DNA from: Leucaena leucocephala
Lineage: Eukaryota > Streptophyta > Magnoliopsida > Fabales > Fabaceae
Direction: 5' to 3'
DNA length: 64,000 nucleotides
Assembly (NCBI GenBank): GCA_037074615.1
Contig: CM073522.1
Coordinates: 30,006,962-30,070,961, forward strand
Shown: positions 46,661-56,794 of the stretch, in pieces
Layout of the letters: every line of letters starts with the position of its first letter
Numbering within the stretch: position 1 is the first letter of the stretch
The notes under the pieces: generated by a model
The model's input: only the letters and a program-made list of their open reading frames with translations
Database searches by the model: none
Told to the model about the DNA's origin: nothing
Translations under genes and position numbers: made by a program

Positions 46661-47935
46661 GAAGGTGGGGTAGAGGAGCAAGCTGTTTGTGTACTTGGGA
46701 GCAATGAACGTAGTCACGTCTCAAGAAAATTAATAAGGATAATGTACCAAAAAAAAATTAATAAGGATAAGAGAAAGATATCTTGAATTGATTTGATGGT
46801 ACCTCTAAATAGATGATTTTGTAACGAAGGTTGTAGCCACCTTAGATAGGAATCTACATCAGTTAAAGATGGCTTTTCATATGGATGAATTTATGGAGGA
46901 TAGTATATAAAGACATAGTAATATATCCTAAATTTATGTGGTCAGAGAAATGATTGATGTAGAAATCACTTTATATATAGAAAGTGAATTTTCTACTATT
47001 GTGAGATATATAATATTTTATATATTCATATATTTTTTAGCCAATCAAATTAATGAATTGCAACTTATATTTTATGCCGATTGATTTATTAGTTAATTAC
47101 TCAAATTATTAAAACAATTAATTTTAAGGTTTAAGAAAAATAGTAGTTACAAACTCAAAGTTGATATTAATGATGGTGGTACTCAATTAAAAATTGAGAA
47201 TAATTCTTATGAATTAAGAAAACAAATTATTTATGATGATCATTTTAAGGTTCATGTTTATATATACGCTTTAAAGTAGGTATTGAAATACGCCAAATTA
47301 AATTTTGACTAAATAAACTTAAGCTTATAATAAAGGTTTAAATCCTTAGCTTAGGCTTAAACCTAAATGTATGATTTTTATAAGCTTAAATCTGAGCATT
47401 TAAAAAGCTTGATAGAGTAGCAAAAATTTTTAAAAGTTTACTTACAAGGTAGTTTTTAAAAAGGCATGGTGTTGTACGTTTTGAAAGCTGTAAATAAATT
47501 TTAAATTATTTTAAAAATTACATTTAGGTAGGTTTTAAATAGATTTCAAAGGCTTTGGCAAAAGAAAAGAAAAGAAAAGACTTCAAAGCCTGCATATATA
47601 ATTATACATAGTAAACAAGGCAAGCCTGCAAGTGAGGTCTCAAGAAAAAAATCTAACTTGTTTAAGTAAACAGACCCTTAAGAAGGATTTAAGGCTAACT
47701 TATTTGGTCAGGTTTTATCAGGCTTCAACTAGGTATTTACCTCTAAAGTTAATAACTTTATTTTTTGAAATGCTATAAAGGGAGAATGACAATTAAAGAC
47801 TTAACTAGATAATTTCTACCCAAAAAAAACTAGACAATTAATATTATCCTTTTATTAAGCTGTTGAATTGTCATTATTCTTCCCCTATAAAGGCATTTTC
47901 ATGGAGAAATTATAAATTTTAAAAAATTAATATGA
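46661..47935. other. AT-rich spacer
   Basis: No gene. An aaaag microsatellite lies at 47563-47580, and there is a region of gctt-rich motifs at 47310-47730 that may be an old repeat. Confidence 0.5.
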
Positions 47936-48187
47936 TACTCCTCTATTTCTTAATATATAATTTAATTGAAGAGTTGATCTTAATCATAAATATAAGACAT
48001 ATTTCTTATATTTTTTAAATTATCTTTAATATTTTCTCAATAATAATTAAGTAATAGTCAGGAGTAAGAGAGTTAAGAAAACTAATTAGAATATTTTAAA
48101 GAAAATATATCATATTAGTTAATTTAATTAAATTTTTAATCTAATTATATTAGTTAAATATGTTATATATTAAAAATATGAGGAGTA
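47936..48187. mobile_element. Stowaway-type MITE
   Basis: Starts TACTCCTCTATTTCTTAATAT and ends ATATGAGGAGTA with TA edges, 252 bp. A related degraded copy lies in the eS7 pseudogene intron at about 16628-16850 (shared atattttaaaaaaaatatatc and taatctaattaaatta). Confidence 0.65.
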
Positions 48188-49738
48188 ATTTATTTATGAT
48201 ATTAAGGAAAATTAATTTAAAATTTTTAAATTCTCAACTTGTTGCCTCTGACTTTCGCTGTCTATTACTATATTGCTTGATTAGGTATGTCAACTTGTGA
48301 GAGAGAAACATTTAATGCAAAAGAGGGCCTACGCATTTCAATAATATCCAACTCTCTTGCCAAAAACAAAACCACGTCCATATCAAACAAACCCTTGTGA
48401 GCTGGAGTTTATCAGCCAAATAAAATAATAAATCACCGATTACTTCCAAAATTCTTTTTAACTATTTTTGGAAATTAAAAATAAATAGTAGATATAAATT
48501 AAAATAAAAAGTACTCTATCTAGTCTTAAATATAAAAGTTAAACAACCAGTATATAAATATTAAAAAATTAATTAAGTTAATTATCGATAAAAAAATATG
48601 GTTTAGATCCTATAAAATAATTTTTTAATCATTATGCACATTGATAGAAATTACCTTTAACATATATAATTAATAAAGATAATTTAAAAAATTATAAATT
48701 TTTAAAAAAATAAGATTAAGATTTTATATTTAATAACAGAGCAAACCGTCAAATAGCTCTTATGTTTAAAACTAGAGGAAATAATATTAAATTACCATAT
48801 GTAGCCCTTTTTTTAAGCATCTTTGAAAAATAATTCCTTTTTTTTAACTAACTATTTTTAACACTCTATAATTAACTAGAATTTATTAGTGCCGATTATT
48901 CCAAGTTCAATTATTATTTGGTTTAAATAAGGAATAATTGTATTCACTATAAATTTTACTTAAAATTTAAAATTTCTTTATTCCATCCCACTATTACATA
49001 AATAATTTTTATTTGAGTATAAAATACTTCATTAGATATGAATTGAAAGGTTAGTTTTTAGTAATTTTTTTTCTAAGCATATGTATCCTCCAATTAAGGA
49101 CAATCATATTCGATATACTATTGGGCACTAAATGTGAATACATGTTCTAGTAAAAATTTGAATTTTAATTTGATACATTATAAAAAATTAGTCACTTTTG
49201 CTAAAATTAACCTTGTTGATTGGTAATTTTTTTTAATAGGAATTAACCCTTTCACTTGAATCTTAATACTTGTTGCTTAAATAGTTGTTTGTATTGAGCC
49301 CATCTATCTTAAACATATCATTGTGAGGCTTTTCTTGGACTGAAATGATAGTGAGACTTTTATTACTATATTTCATCATAAATTATACTAACTAGATTGG
49401 TGACTCTTATTTTAAATGAAATCTAAGCTAAACTACGTTATTTATAATTTCTAACTCATAAAAGAAATCGCCTTAATTTTTAATTAAATTTTAATAATAT
49501 TTTTATCTTAAACAGTGCCATGCAAAATAGTGTCAATTTTTTTGGTTTCAAAGAAAAAGAATTTTAATAACCATTAACTTACAAAAAAATATTTTATAAA
49601 AGTAAAAATAATATGATCTGAATTGCCCAAATCTCATCCAAACATCTCAGTGGGTATGTGTGTGTCACGCCAAAACCAGACAAGTGTGAAAACCTCAGTG
49701 GATATGGTGCCTTCCTCGTAGAGTTAAGATATACTTTT
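48188..49738. other. AT-rich spacer, nothing recognised
   Basis: No supported gene, RNA or repeat boundary. Confidence 0.5.
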
Positions 49739-49926
49739 ACCGACAGTAGCTGGTCTAAGTGATAAAAGGCTCGATATTGTTTAAACGAGGTCTTGAGTTC
49801 GAGTCTTAGTGTATACAAAAAATATCCGTTGAAAAATTCATCCATCATAGCTAAGTGCGCGACGCGATTCGGATTCAGATATAGTTAGGGAAAAACTCCG
49901 ATAAACCGGGTGAGCAATAAAAAAAA
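49739..49926 (+). mobile_element. tRNA-derived SINE, family A (older copy)
   Basis: A-box-like tggtctaagtgataaaagg, B-box-like gagttcgagtc, body catagctaagtgcgcgacgc and tail gggtgagcaat plus an A run. The flanks agatatactt (about 49728) and agacatactt (about 49927) form a diverged target duplication. Confidence 0.8.
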
Positions 49927-50169
49927 AGACATACTTCTCTAGATTTTAAGTGTTTATTAAGCTATTGCTAATGCCACACCTGTGTTCTTTGTTACTTTTA
50001 TTGATATAGCTACTTGACATATTCAAACTTTGTGGATCTTAATGGGATTAATTCTTTTAAAAATATTTTTGATATTCATATATATATATATATATTCTAA
50101 CTTAAGACATTATACTTAACTTGTTAGAGTATATCTCATAGAATATTGTAAAATTTTATATTATATTAT

Positions 50170-50472
50170 AGGAAAATCTTTAAAAAAGGCTATAGAAATT
50201 GATAAATCCCAAATTAAACTCTAAATATTATAAATAATGGAGAAGTGTCAAGACTTAAATTAAGATTTTAAAATTTAAAGCCAAATAAACAAAAAGTCCC
50301 TTGTTTTATTTAAAGAAAAAAGTTAGTCGTATCTAATATTTAGGGGTATTTTAATAATTTAATTTTAAATTTTAAAATCCTAATTTAAATCCTAACAATT
50401 TTTTATATTCATAATATTTAGAATCTTAGTTTAGGATTTACCGATTTTAGAGTTTTTTTTTTAAATTTTTCC
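50170..50472. mobile_element. MITE with 9-bp target duplication (Mutator-like)
   Basis: Inverted ends aggaaaatctttaaaaaa and aaatttttcc, with complementary subterminal blocks (taaatcccaaattaaactc against gtttaggattta). Flanked by ttatattat on both sides (50161-50169 and 50473-50481), a 9-bp duplication as in Mutator-like elements. About 303 bp and non-coding. A degraded relative lies near 32920-33170. Confidence 0.65.
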
Positions 50473-50580
50473 TTATATTATTGTAAATACTATTATAGGG
50501 ATATGTTGAGACTTGAGGTAGCATTAGGATATATTATATTATTCTTCGGATACGTTATGATTTTTACACGCACACTCTAC

Positions 50581-50609
50581 TGTGTGTGTGTGTATATATA
50601 TATATATAT
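50581..50609. repeat. TG/TA microsatellite
   Basis: Alternating tg then ta dinucleotides. A second ta run lies near 50077-50095. Confidence 0.85.
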
Positions 50610-50879
50610 CATTCGGTCATATCAATTGATAGCAAGTGAGTAATTTTCCCTTTTTATCATCTTATTTTCCTTTCAATACTTCTTCAAAAGTGGCCAAAAC
50701 CCCTTTTCCTGTGTTCTCTAGCATTAGTTGGGAAGAATTACCAATGACCTAGTGCACAGGCCCAATAATTCAAAGTGGGGTCAAAAGAGAGGTAGGATAC
50801 ATTACAAGGCTAGGACTATGATAACATCATCAGATGTTGACGGCAGATAGGTTCTGAATTCAATCCAAAACAAGCAGAT

Positions 50880-51100
50880 TTAGAAATGGAGGGAATTATG
50901 AAAATTCATCTTCCAGTAGTTGTGAATGATATTCTATGAAACAAGATCCTCTTTGTTCTTTTTGTAAAACTGAGATTGAGATTGAGACAGTTGAACATTT
51001 TGTTGCTGCGATATGGTGTAAGCTAAAACGGTCTGCTTTGGTTGCCCTCATAACCGGTGCAAGTTTTTGAGAAAATCACATCCTCATAACTAACTGTTTG
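50880..51100 (+). pseudogene. LINE remnant: zinc-binding reverse-transcriptase (zf-RVT) fragment
   Basis: Plus-strand translation around 50943-51040 gives DPLCSFCKTEIEIETVEHFV followed by a W-C pattern. This is the zf-RVT motif (CxxC...ETVEHxF) found after the reverse transcriptase of plant LINEs. Only a fragment with stops remains. Confidence 0.55.
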
Positions 51101-51396
51101 AGTTAGAGAGCCTAAGATCTTATAAGGCTCCTATTTCAAGATAACTTTTTCCCGACATAGAATTCATGACTCCCCTCTCCAATCCTAATAAAGAAGAGGA
51201 ATATAGTTAGGTTGGATATCAATGGTTTGAGCAGTTGGTTTATGAGGACAGAAAACTGATGAGTTTGGTGAGTCAAGATTATTGTTAGATTGGTCATTTG
51301 AGGAAAGTACAAGAGATGCCAGTATTGATTTGCTATATCGTTATACAGTTTCATAAAAAATTTGTTGAGAGAGTTTTGTAGGTCATAGCTGACTTA

Positions 51397-51893
51397 GGGC
51401 TGTTTGAAAAAAAAAGATAAATATAAGTTCTTTTAAATAAAATTTTAATTTAAAAAAAATTTAAAATAAAATATTATATTTATCTAAAAAAGTTTATAGA
51501 CTAAATCATGGTTTAAAATTATAGTTTCAGATAAACTGGTAAGAGTAACTTTTAGAACAGTAAAAGAGTTTATAGACTGCTTAATTATTATTTTACCCTT
51601 ACTTTTTCTTATACTCTCTCTTCTCTCCTCTCTCTTTCCTTATCTCTATTTACTCTTCCCCACCTTCTCTCCTATCTCTTTTTTCACCATCTCTCATCTT
51701 TCCTCTTTTTAATAAAATCATATATTTTCTAGTAATTTTTTAATTATAAAAATTTTTTTAGTAATAACTATCCAAATACTCATTTATCTAAAACTATTTT
51801 TTTTATAAACTCTTTTTTAAATTTTTTTTTCTAAAAGTTACTTAAAATTATTTTTTTTTATAATTTTTTTTTAAAAATCTATCCAAATATACA
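51397..51893 (+). mobile_element. Harbinger-type MITE with a pyrimidine core (copy 4, diverged)
   Basis: TTA followed by gggctgtttga at the left. A ctctcttctctcc core at 51615-51690 is introduced by ttttacccttactttttctta, as in copies 2 and 3. The right end is near ccaaatatacaag. The target duplication is not clean, so the right limit is approximate. Confidence 0.6.
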
Positions 51894-51939
51894 AGTAATA
51901 TAAATTAGTTAGAGTCTGACATGATTTAAACTTCCGGAC

Positions 51940-52250
51940 GTTAAGTTGTTTGATACCGGATATATGGTCATAGTGCCGCCTCGCCTGAGCATCCGGCGTA
52001 AGCACGGTCTTTCAATGAGTTATCACTTGGTGGTTTCCAACGAGAAACGTCTTCCACTGTTCAAGAATTAGGAATCTCATTGAATTTGTATTTCTAAGGT
52101 GTCCGGCTTAATTTTATTATAGACCCATTTGCATCTTGCTTTCCAAATACACCAGAGAATTGAAGCCATAATTGCTCTCTGCCAGTCATCCAACTTGTCC
52201 TCACCCGTCCATCTCTCTGAACCCAACTCTCCATCCGCTGAATATTTATT
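51940..52250 (-). pseudogene. LINE-like fragment on the minus strand
   Basis: The minus strand of about 52110-52230 reads DDWQRAIMASILWCIWKARC, the W-x-IWKAR pattern that lies between zf-RVT and RNase H in plant LINE ORF2. Interrupted and short; a decayed retroposon piece. Confidence 0.5.
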
Positions 52251-52252
52251 TC

Positions 52253-52470
52253 TACTGCTCCTTTAATTTTTAATATAAAAATTAGTTAATTTTTTTAAAT
52301 AAATAAATTATAATTAATATAAAAATTATTTAACTAATTTAAATAAATTAAAAAATATATAATATAAATTTATCTTAAAAAATTATATTTAGTTATAATT
52401 AATTAATTAATTTATTTTCTTTGACCTCCTAAAAAAATAATTAAATTTTATATTTAGAACAGTAAGAGTA
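52253..52470. mobile_element. AT-rich Stowaway-like MITE
   Basis: Starts TACTGCTCCTTTAATTTTTA and ends GAACAGTAAGAGTA with TA edges, 218 bp. Inner blocks match the copies at 46433 and 58937. Confidence 0.6.
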
Positions 52471-52582
52471 TTAAAATAAAGGCTCTCAAACGTTGAGCCT
52501 TTAAAGTGGGAATCTAGCTAATAATACATATAGAAAGCACAACTTTAATAATTATGAAAAACAATATTATTTATAAGTTCTT

Positions 52583-52772
52583 TTTTTTTTTTTTTTGCCC
52601 ACCCAGTTCACCGGAGCTTTGCCCCGACTACATCCGGATCCGACCCGCGTCGCGCACCTGGCTATGGTGGGTGAGTCTCCCAACGGGGATTTTCTGCGTA
52701 CGCCAAGGCTCAAACTCGAGACCTCGCTTAAGCGATACCGAGCCGCTTACCACTCGGACCAACCCCCGTTGG
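52583..52772 (-). mobile_element. tRNA-derived SINE, family A (best preserved copy)
   Basis: On the minus strand it has an intact A box (tggtccgagtggtaagcgg), a B box (gagtttgagcc), a body with many CpG sites (gtgcgcgacgcgggtcgg) and a long A tail, seen as the T run at 52581-52596. Target duplication ttataagttctt at 52571-52582 and 52773-52784. CpG retention suggests it is the youngest copy here. Confidence 0.9.
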
Positions 52773-52839
52773 TTATAAGTTCTTAATTAAAGCTTCTTCT
52801 TCTTTTTTTCTCATATGGTATACATATGGAAGCCCAGAA

Positions 52840-52975
52840 TGTGCAACCCGACCCTGCCCAATCCAAAATGTTTTAGGCTTTTAGCGGGGAGGCCGAGCAG
52901 AGGGCTCCAATTTTAACCCCATCATCTATTGGGCTAGACATATCAGGTAGGGGTCTTGGCATGCCTAACTTTATC
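52840..52975. repeat. Remnant of the hAT-like element family seen in EPL intron 4
   Basis: Shares with 38690-38840 the order cccag/cccaatccaaaatg, ttaggcttttagcgggg, gggct-caa and tcaggtaggggtc. Strongly diverged, no ends. Confidence 0.45.
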
Positions 52976-53009
52976 TATGGGCAGCCTTAGAATACACAAT
53001 GCTAACCAA

Positions 53010-53190
53010 AGAAATATTAGTAGTACTAAAAGACTCAATATTATTTAAATAAGATGTTAAATTTAAGTCTTAGTGTATAAAAAAAAAATTTGTTAAGAGA
53101 CTCACCTACTATAGCTAGGTGCACGATGCGGGTCGAATCCAAATATAGTCAGGGTAAAATTCTGGCGAATCGGGTGGACAAAAAAAAAAT
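53010..53190 (+). mobile_element. tRNA-derived SINE, family A (degraded copy)
   Basis: Recognisable body gagactcacctactatagc, taggtgcacgatgcgggtcg and tail gaatcgggtggac plus an A run. The 5' third is eroded. Confidence 0.7.
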
Positions 53191-54250
53191 TCTAAACAAG
53201 GAAAATTACAAAAACAGTATTAATAGTCTAAAATAAAATGATTTAATTAAAAAAAAAACTATAGATACAATTAAAAATTAAGTAAAAATATAAATATCTA
53301 GAAAATGAATTTCTAAATAAAATTAGGAGATAAAAAAATGCTAACCAAGTAAAATTATATAGTCTAACAGTATTAATATACTAAAATAAAATGATTTAAT
53401 TTTAAAAAATCATAAATACTAAATTAAAAATTAAGTAAAAATAAATATCTAGAAAACAAATTTTTAAATAAAATTAGAAGACCAATCTAAAATCAAATAA
53501 ACCTACATAAAAATCATGGATTATTATATTTCCTTTTTAAATATAATATTTTAATTTATTTTATTTTTAAAAATTATAATTTTTTAAAATATTTTAATAT
53601 GATTGTACATATTAAAATATTTTATAAATATATATTATTAAAAAGATATTTTAAAGAAATAAATAAATAATTATTATAAATAAATAATTAAACTAATATT
53701 TTTTATAAGTAGCCAGAGAATATTTTTTCACAGTCCATCTTCATTGTTTACTGGCTATATAAAGTTTGAAGATATTCAACATTCACCAGAAAACCCGCTC
53801 AAGTAAGGAAAATGTATCTTGCTCCTTGAGATCAATGTATCTGTCGTCCATGAGACACAGGAAAATGAGAGAAAACGAACGAGAAAATAAATCAATCTCT
53901 GCTAGAAAGTTCCGAAAAGATGAAAATTAAAAGTACTTGAAGTTACGTTCATCCCATGGCTGGAAAAAAAAGGAGTTTCATAGGAGTCAAACTCAGATCC
54001 GTGAAGGACCAGCAGCAAGCAGTCGTAATCAGAAGCAAAACCAAAATAGTTGAAGATTCAAAATTCAACGTTGGAAGCAGACGAAACCATAATAAAAAAT
54101 TAGAAATTAATAAAAAATCTCAAACCTCTAAACCAATCCCTGCGTCCAAGTCAAATTCTTAATTCCATCTTCTCCTCCTTCCCCCACTACCCGCCTTCTT
54201 TAAATTTTTCAGTCTCAACAGTTTCAGATTCAGCGTATTTCACAATTGGG
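53191..54250 (+). promoter_or_regulatory. AT-rich spacer and upstream region of the receptor kinase
   Basis: 53220-53500 contains a direct duplication of about 130 bp: agtattaatag-ctaaaataaaatgatttaatt ... aattaagtaaaaataaatatctagaaaa occurs twice. A 68-codon frame at 53956-54162, basic and of low complexity, ends about 110 bp before the kinase start and may be an upstream ORF in the leader. Nothing firmer is seen. Confidence 0.4.
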
Positions 54251-54274
54251 TTGGGTGATTGGGTCCATTACAAA

Positions 54275-56794
54275 ATGGGACTCCGATCAATCCGAGTTTT
54301 AACAATTTCCGTCATCTTCCTCGCCGTTATCGCCGCCGCCGCTGCCGCCATCTCTCGTGGTGCTGCTCTTTTAGCTTCCAACACAAATCAAAGATGGTCT
54401 TCTCAGAACAACACATTCTCCCTCCATTTCATTCCTTCCGACCCCCAAACTTCTCCTCCTACCTTCATCGCTGCCATCGTATACTCCGCCGACACCCCCG
54501 TCATCTGGTCCGCCGGTAATGGCTCGGCCGTGGACTCCGGCGGCTCCTTCCAGTTCCTTTCCAGCGGAGCACTCCGCCTCGTGAACGGGTCTGGGTCAAC
54601 CGTTTGGGACTCCGGAACTTCAAGTCTGGGTGTCTCCTCCGCCACCCTACAAGACGACGGCAACCTCGTGCTCTCAAACGGAACCGCCACCGTCTGGTCA
54701 ACGTTCGAGAATCCGACTGATACAATTGTTCCGTCTCAGAACTTCACTACCGCTATGGTTTTGCGATCTGGACTGTACTCGTTTAATCTTATTTCAAGTG
54801 GAAATTTGACCCTTAAATGGAATGATAGTGTAGTATACTGGAATCAGGGTTTGAATGCGTCTGTGAATTCGAAGTTAAATTCTCCGGTTTTGAGGTTGCA
54901 ATCAATAGGGCTTTTGCAAATGTATGATTCTAATCTGTCAACTCCAGCTGTTATTGCTTATAGTAGTGACTACGCTGAAGGTAGTGATGTGTTGAGAATT
55001 TTGAAGATGGATAGTGATGGGAACTTGAGGATTTACAGTTCTTCAAGCGGTAGTGGAACTGCAAATCCAAGATGGGCTGCTGTAGATCAATGTGAGGTTT
55101 TTGGTTACTGTGGGAGCTATGGTATTTGCAGCTACAATGATTCAGGACCAATCTGTGGGTGCCCATCTCAGAATTTCAGGATGATTGATCCGAGTAACAT
55201 CCGAAAAGGATGTAGAAGGAATGTGAATCTTGATGATTGTCCTGGAAGTGCAACTATGTTGCAATTGGATCATGCTCAGTTCTTGACTTATCCGCCTGAG
55301 TTGAATTCAGATGTTTTTTACATTGGTATATCAGCTTGTAGAGGTAATTGTCTGGCAGGCTCCTGCACTGCTTCTACTTCGTTATCAGATGGCACGGGAC
55401 AGTGTTACATAAAAACATCGGATTTTATCAGTGGGTATCAGAGTCCGGCACTGCCTAGCACTTCATATGTCAAGGTTTGTGGACCAGTGGCTCCAAACCC
55501 TCCAGCTTCCTTGGTTGGAACTGAGAAGAAGCATCGCGGGAGGGTACCGGCTTGGATTGTGGTGTTAGTGGTTTTGGGTACCCTTTTAGCTTTGATTGCC
55601 TTTGAAGGTGGTTTATGGTTCTGGTGTTGTAGGAACAGAACAATATTAGGTGGATTATCTGCACAATATGCTCTTCTTGAGTATGCTTCTGGTGCGCCGG
55701 TCCAGTTCTCTTACAAGGACCTCCAGCGGGCGACGAGAGGGTTTAAAGAGAAGCTTGGGGCTGGGGGTTTTGGTGCTGTATATAGAGGAGTCCTTGCTAA
55801 TAAAACTGTTGTTGCAGTGAAGCAACTTGAGGGCATTGAGCAAGGTGAGAAACAGTTTAGGATGGAAGTAGCTACTATAAGCAGCACTCATCATCTGAAT
55901 TTGGTGAGGCTGATCGGTTTCTGCTCGGAAGGGCGCCACAGGCTTTTAGTCTACGAGTTCATGAAAAATGGTTCGCTTGATAATCTTCTGTTTATGACAG
56001 AAGAACAGTCAGAAAAATTGTTGAATTGGGAGTATCGGTTCAACATTGCCCTAGGCACTGCAAGGGGCATCACATATCTTCATGAGGAATGTCGAGACTG
56101 CATTGTCCATTGTGATATAAAACCTGAAAACATTCTCTTGAACGAGAATTACATCTCTAAAGTCTCGGATTTCGGCCTCGCGAAGCTCATAAATCCAAAA
56201 GACCACAGGCATCGAACTCTGACGAGTGTGAGAGGAACACGAGGATATCTAGCTCCTGAATGGCTCGCTAATCTTCCCATAACTTCCAAATCCGATGTCT
56301 ACAGCTATGGTATGGTTTTGTTGGAGATTGTGAGTGGAAGGAGGAACTTTGAAGTGCTGGATGACAGAAACAGGAAAAAGTTCTCTAACTGGGCTTATGA
56401 AGAGTTTGAGAAAGGCAATATCATGGGAATACTTGACAAAAGACTGAATGAGCAAGAAGTTGATATGGAGCAAGTACAAAGAGCAATTCAAGTAAGCTTC
56501 TGGTGCATCCAGGAGCATCCATCTCAGAGGCCAACTATGGGTCGAGTCGTGCAAATGCTCGAAGGGATAACCGAGATCGAGAAGCCGCCTGCACCAAAAT
56601 CCTCCATTGAAGGATCCGTCGGCGGAACAAGCACTTGCTTGAGCAGCAATGCTAGTGCCTTCTCCACCATCGCCGCCTCAGCCCCAGGTACTGCTTCATC
56701 TGCCTCATTCCAGAACAGTGGGGTTTCAAGTTTGACTTCAGGAAGGAACACTGAGAAGGCAACTTCCTCTCTTCTACAAACAGACCAATTGTAA
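54275..56794 (+). CDS. G-type lectin S-receptor-like Ser/Thr protein kinase (At1g34300-like)
   Basis: Plasma-membrane receptor-like kinase, intronless, 839 residues from the ATG at 54275. This start puts the hydrophobic signal peptide (VLTISVIFLAVIAAAAAA) directly at the N-terminus; an in-frame ATG at 54251 would add eight residues. Order: bulb-type lectin domain (about 35-150), a Cys-rich EGF/PAN-like part (CEVFGYCGSYGICSY; about 320-400), a membrane segment (WIVVLVVLGTLLALIAF, about 427-450), then the kinase. Kinase motifs are GAGGFGAV (P-loop), VAVKQ, HCDIKPENILL (catalytic loop), SDFGLAK and the APEWL of the activation segment. The catalytic loop has Cys before Asp, so it is a non-RD kinase, a type often linked to immune receptors. 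A Ser-rich tail follows. Frame intact. Ligand unknown. Confidence 0.92.
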   Translation: MGLRSIRVLTISVIFLAVIAAAAAAISRGAALLASNTNQRWSSQNNTFSLHFIPSDPQTSPPTFIAAIVYSADTPVIWSAGNGSAVDSGGSFQFLSSGALRLVNGSGSTVWDSGTSSLGVSSATLQDDGNLVLSNGTATVWSTFENPTDTIVPSQNFTTAMVLRSGLYSFNLISSGNLTLKWNDSVVYWNQGLNASVNSKLNSPVLRLQSIGLLQMYDSNLSTPAVIAYSSDYAEGSDVLRILKMDSDGNLRIYSSSSGSGTANPRWAAVDQCEVFGYCGSYGICSYNDSGPICGCPSQNFRMIDPSNIRKGCRRNVNLDDCPGSATMLQLDHAQFLTYPPELNSDVFYIGISACRGNCLAGSCTASTSLSDGTGQCYIKTSDFISGYQSPALPSTSYVKVCGPVAPNPPASLVGTEKKHRGRVPAWIVVLVVLGTLLALIAFEGGLWFWCCRNRTILGGLSAQYALLEYASGAPVQFSYKDLQRATRGFKEKLGAGGFGAVYRGVLANKTVVAVKQLEGIEQGEKQFRMEVATISSTHHLNLVRLIGFCSEGRHRLLVYEFMKNGSLDNLLFMTEEQSEKLLNWEYRFNIALGTARGITYLHEECRDCIVHCDIKPENILLNENYISKVSDFGLAKLINPKDHRHRTLTSVRGTRGYLAPEWLANLPITSKSDVYSYGMVLLEIVSGRRNFEVLDDRNRKKFSNWAYEEFEKGNIMGILDKRLNEQEVDMEQVQRAIQVSFWCIQEHPSQRPTMGRVVQMLEGITEIEKPPAPKSSIEGSVGGTSTCLSSNASAFSTIAASAPGTASSASFQNSGVSSLTSGRNTEKATSSLLQTDQL

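Noticed and set aside
52554..52786. Open frames of 63-74 codons near 52.6 kb
   Set aside because: They lie entirely within a tRNA-derived SINE on the opposite strand.
53956..54162. 68-codon basic frame upstream of the receptor kinase as an independent gene
   Set aside because: Low complexity, no family resemblance and too close to the kinase start; at most an upstream ORF in the leader.
55655..56554. Minus-strand frames across the receptor kinase
   Set aside because: Antisense shadows of conserved kinase codons.
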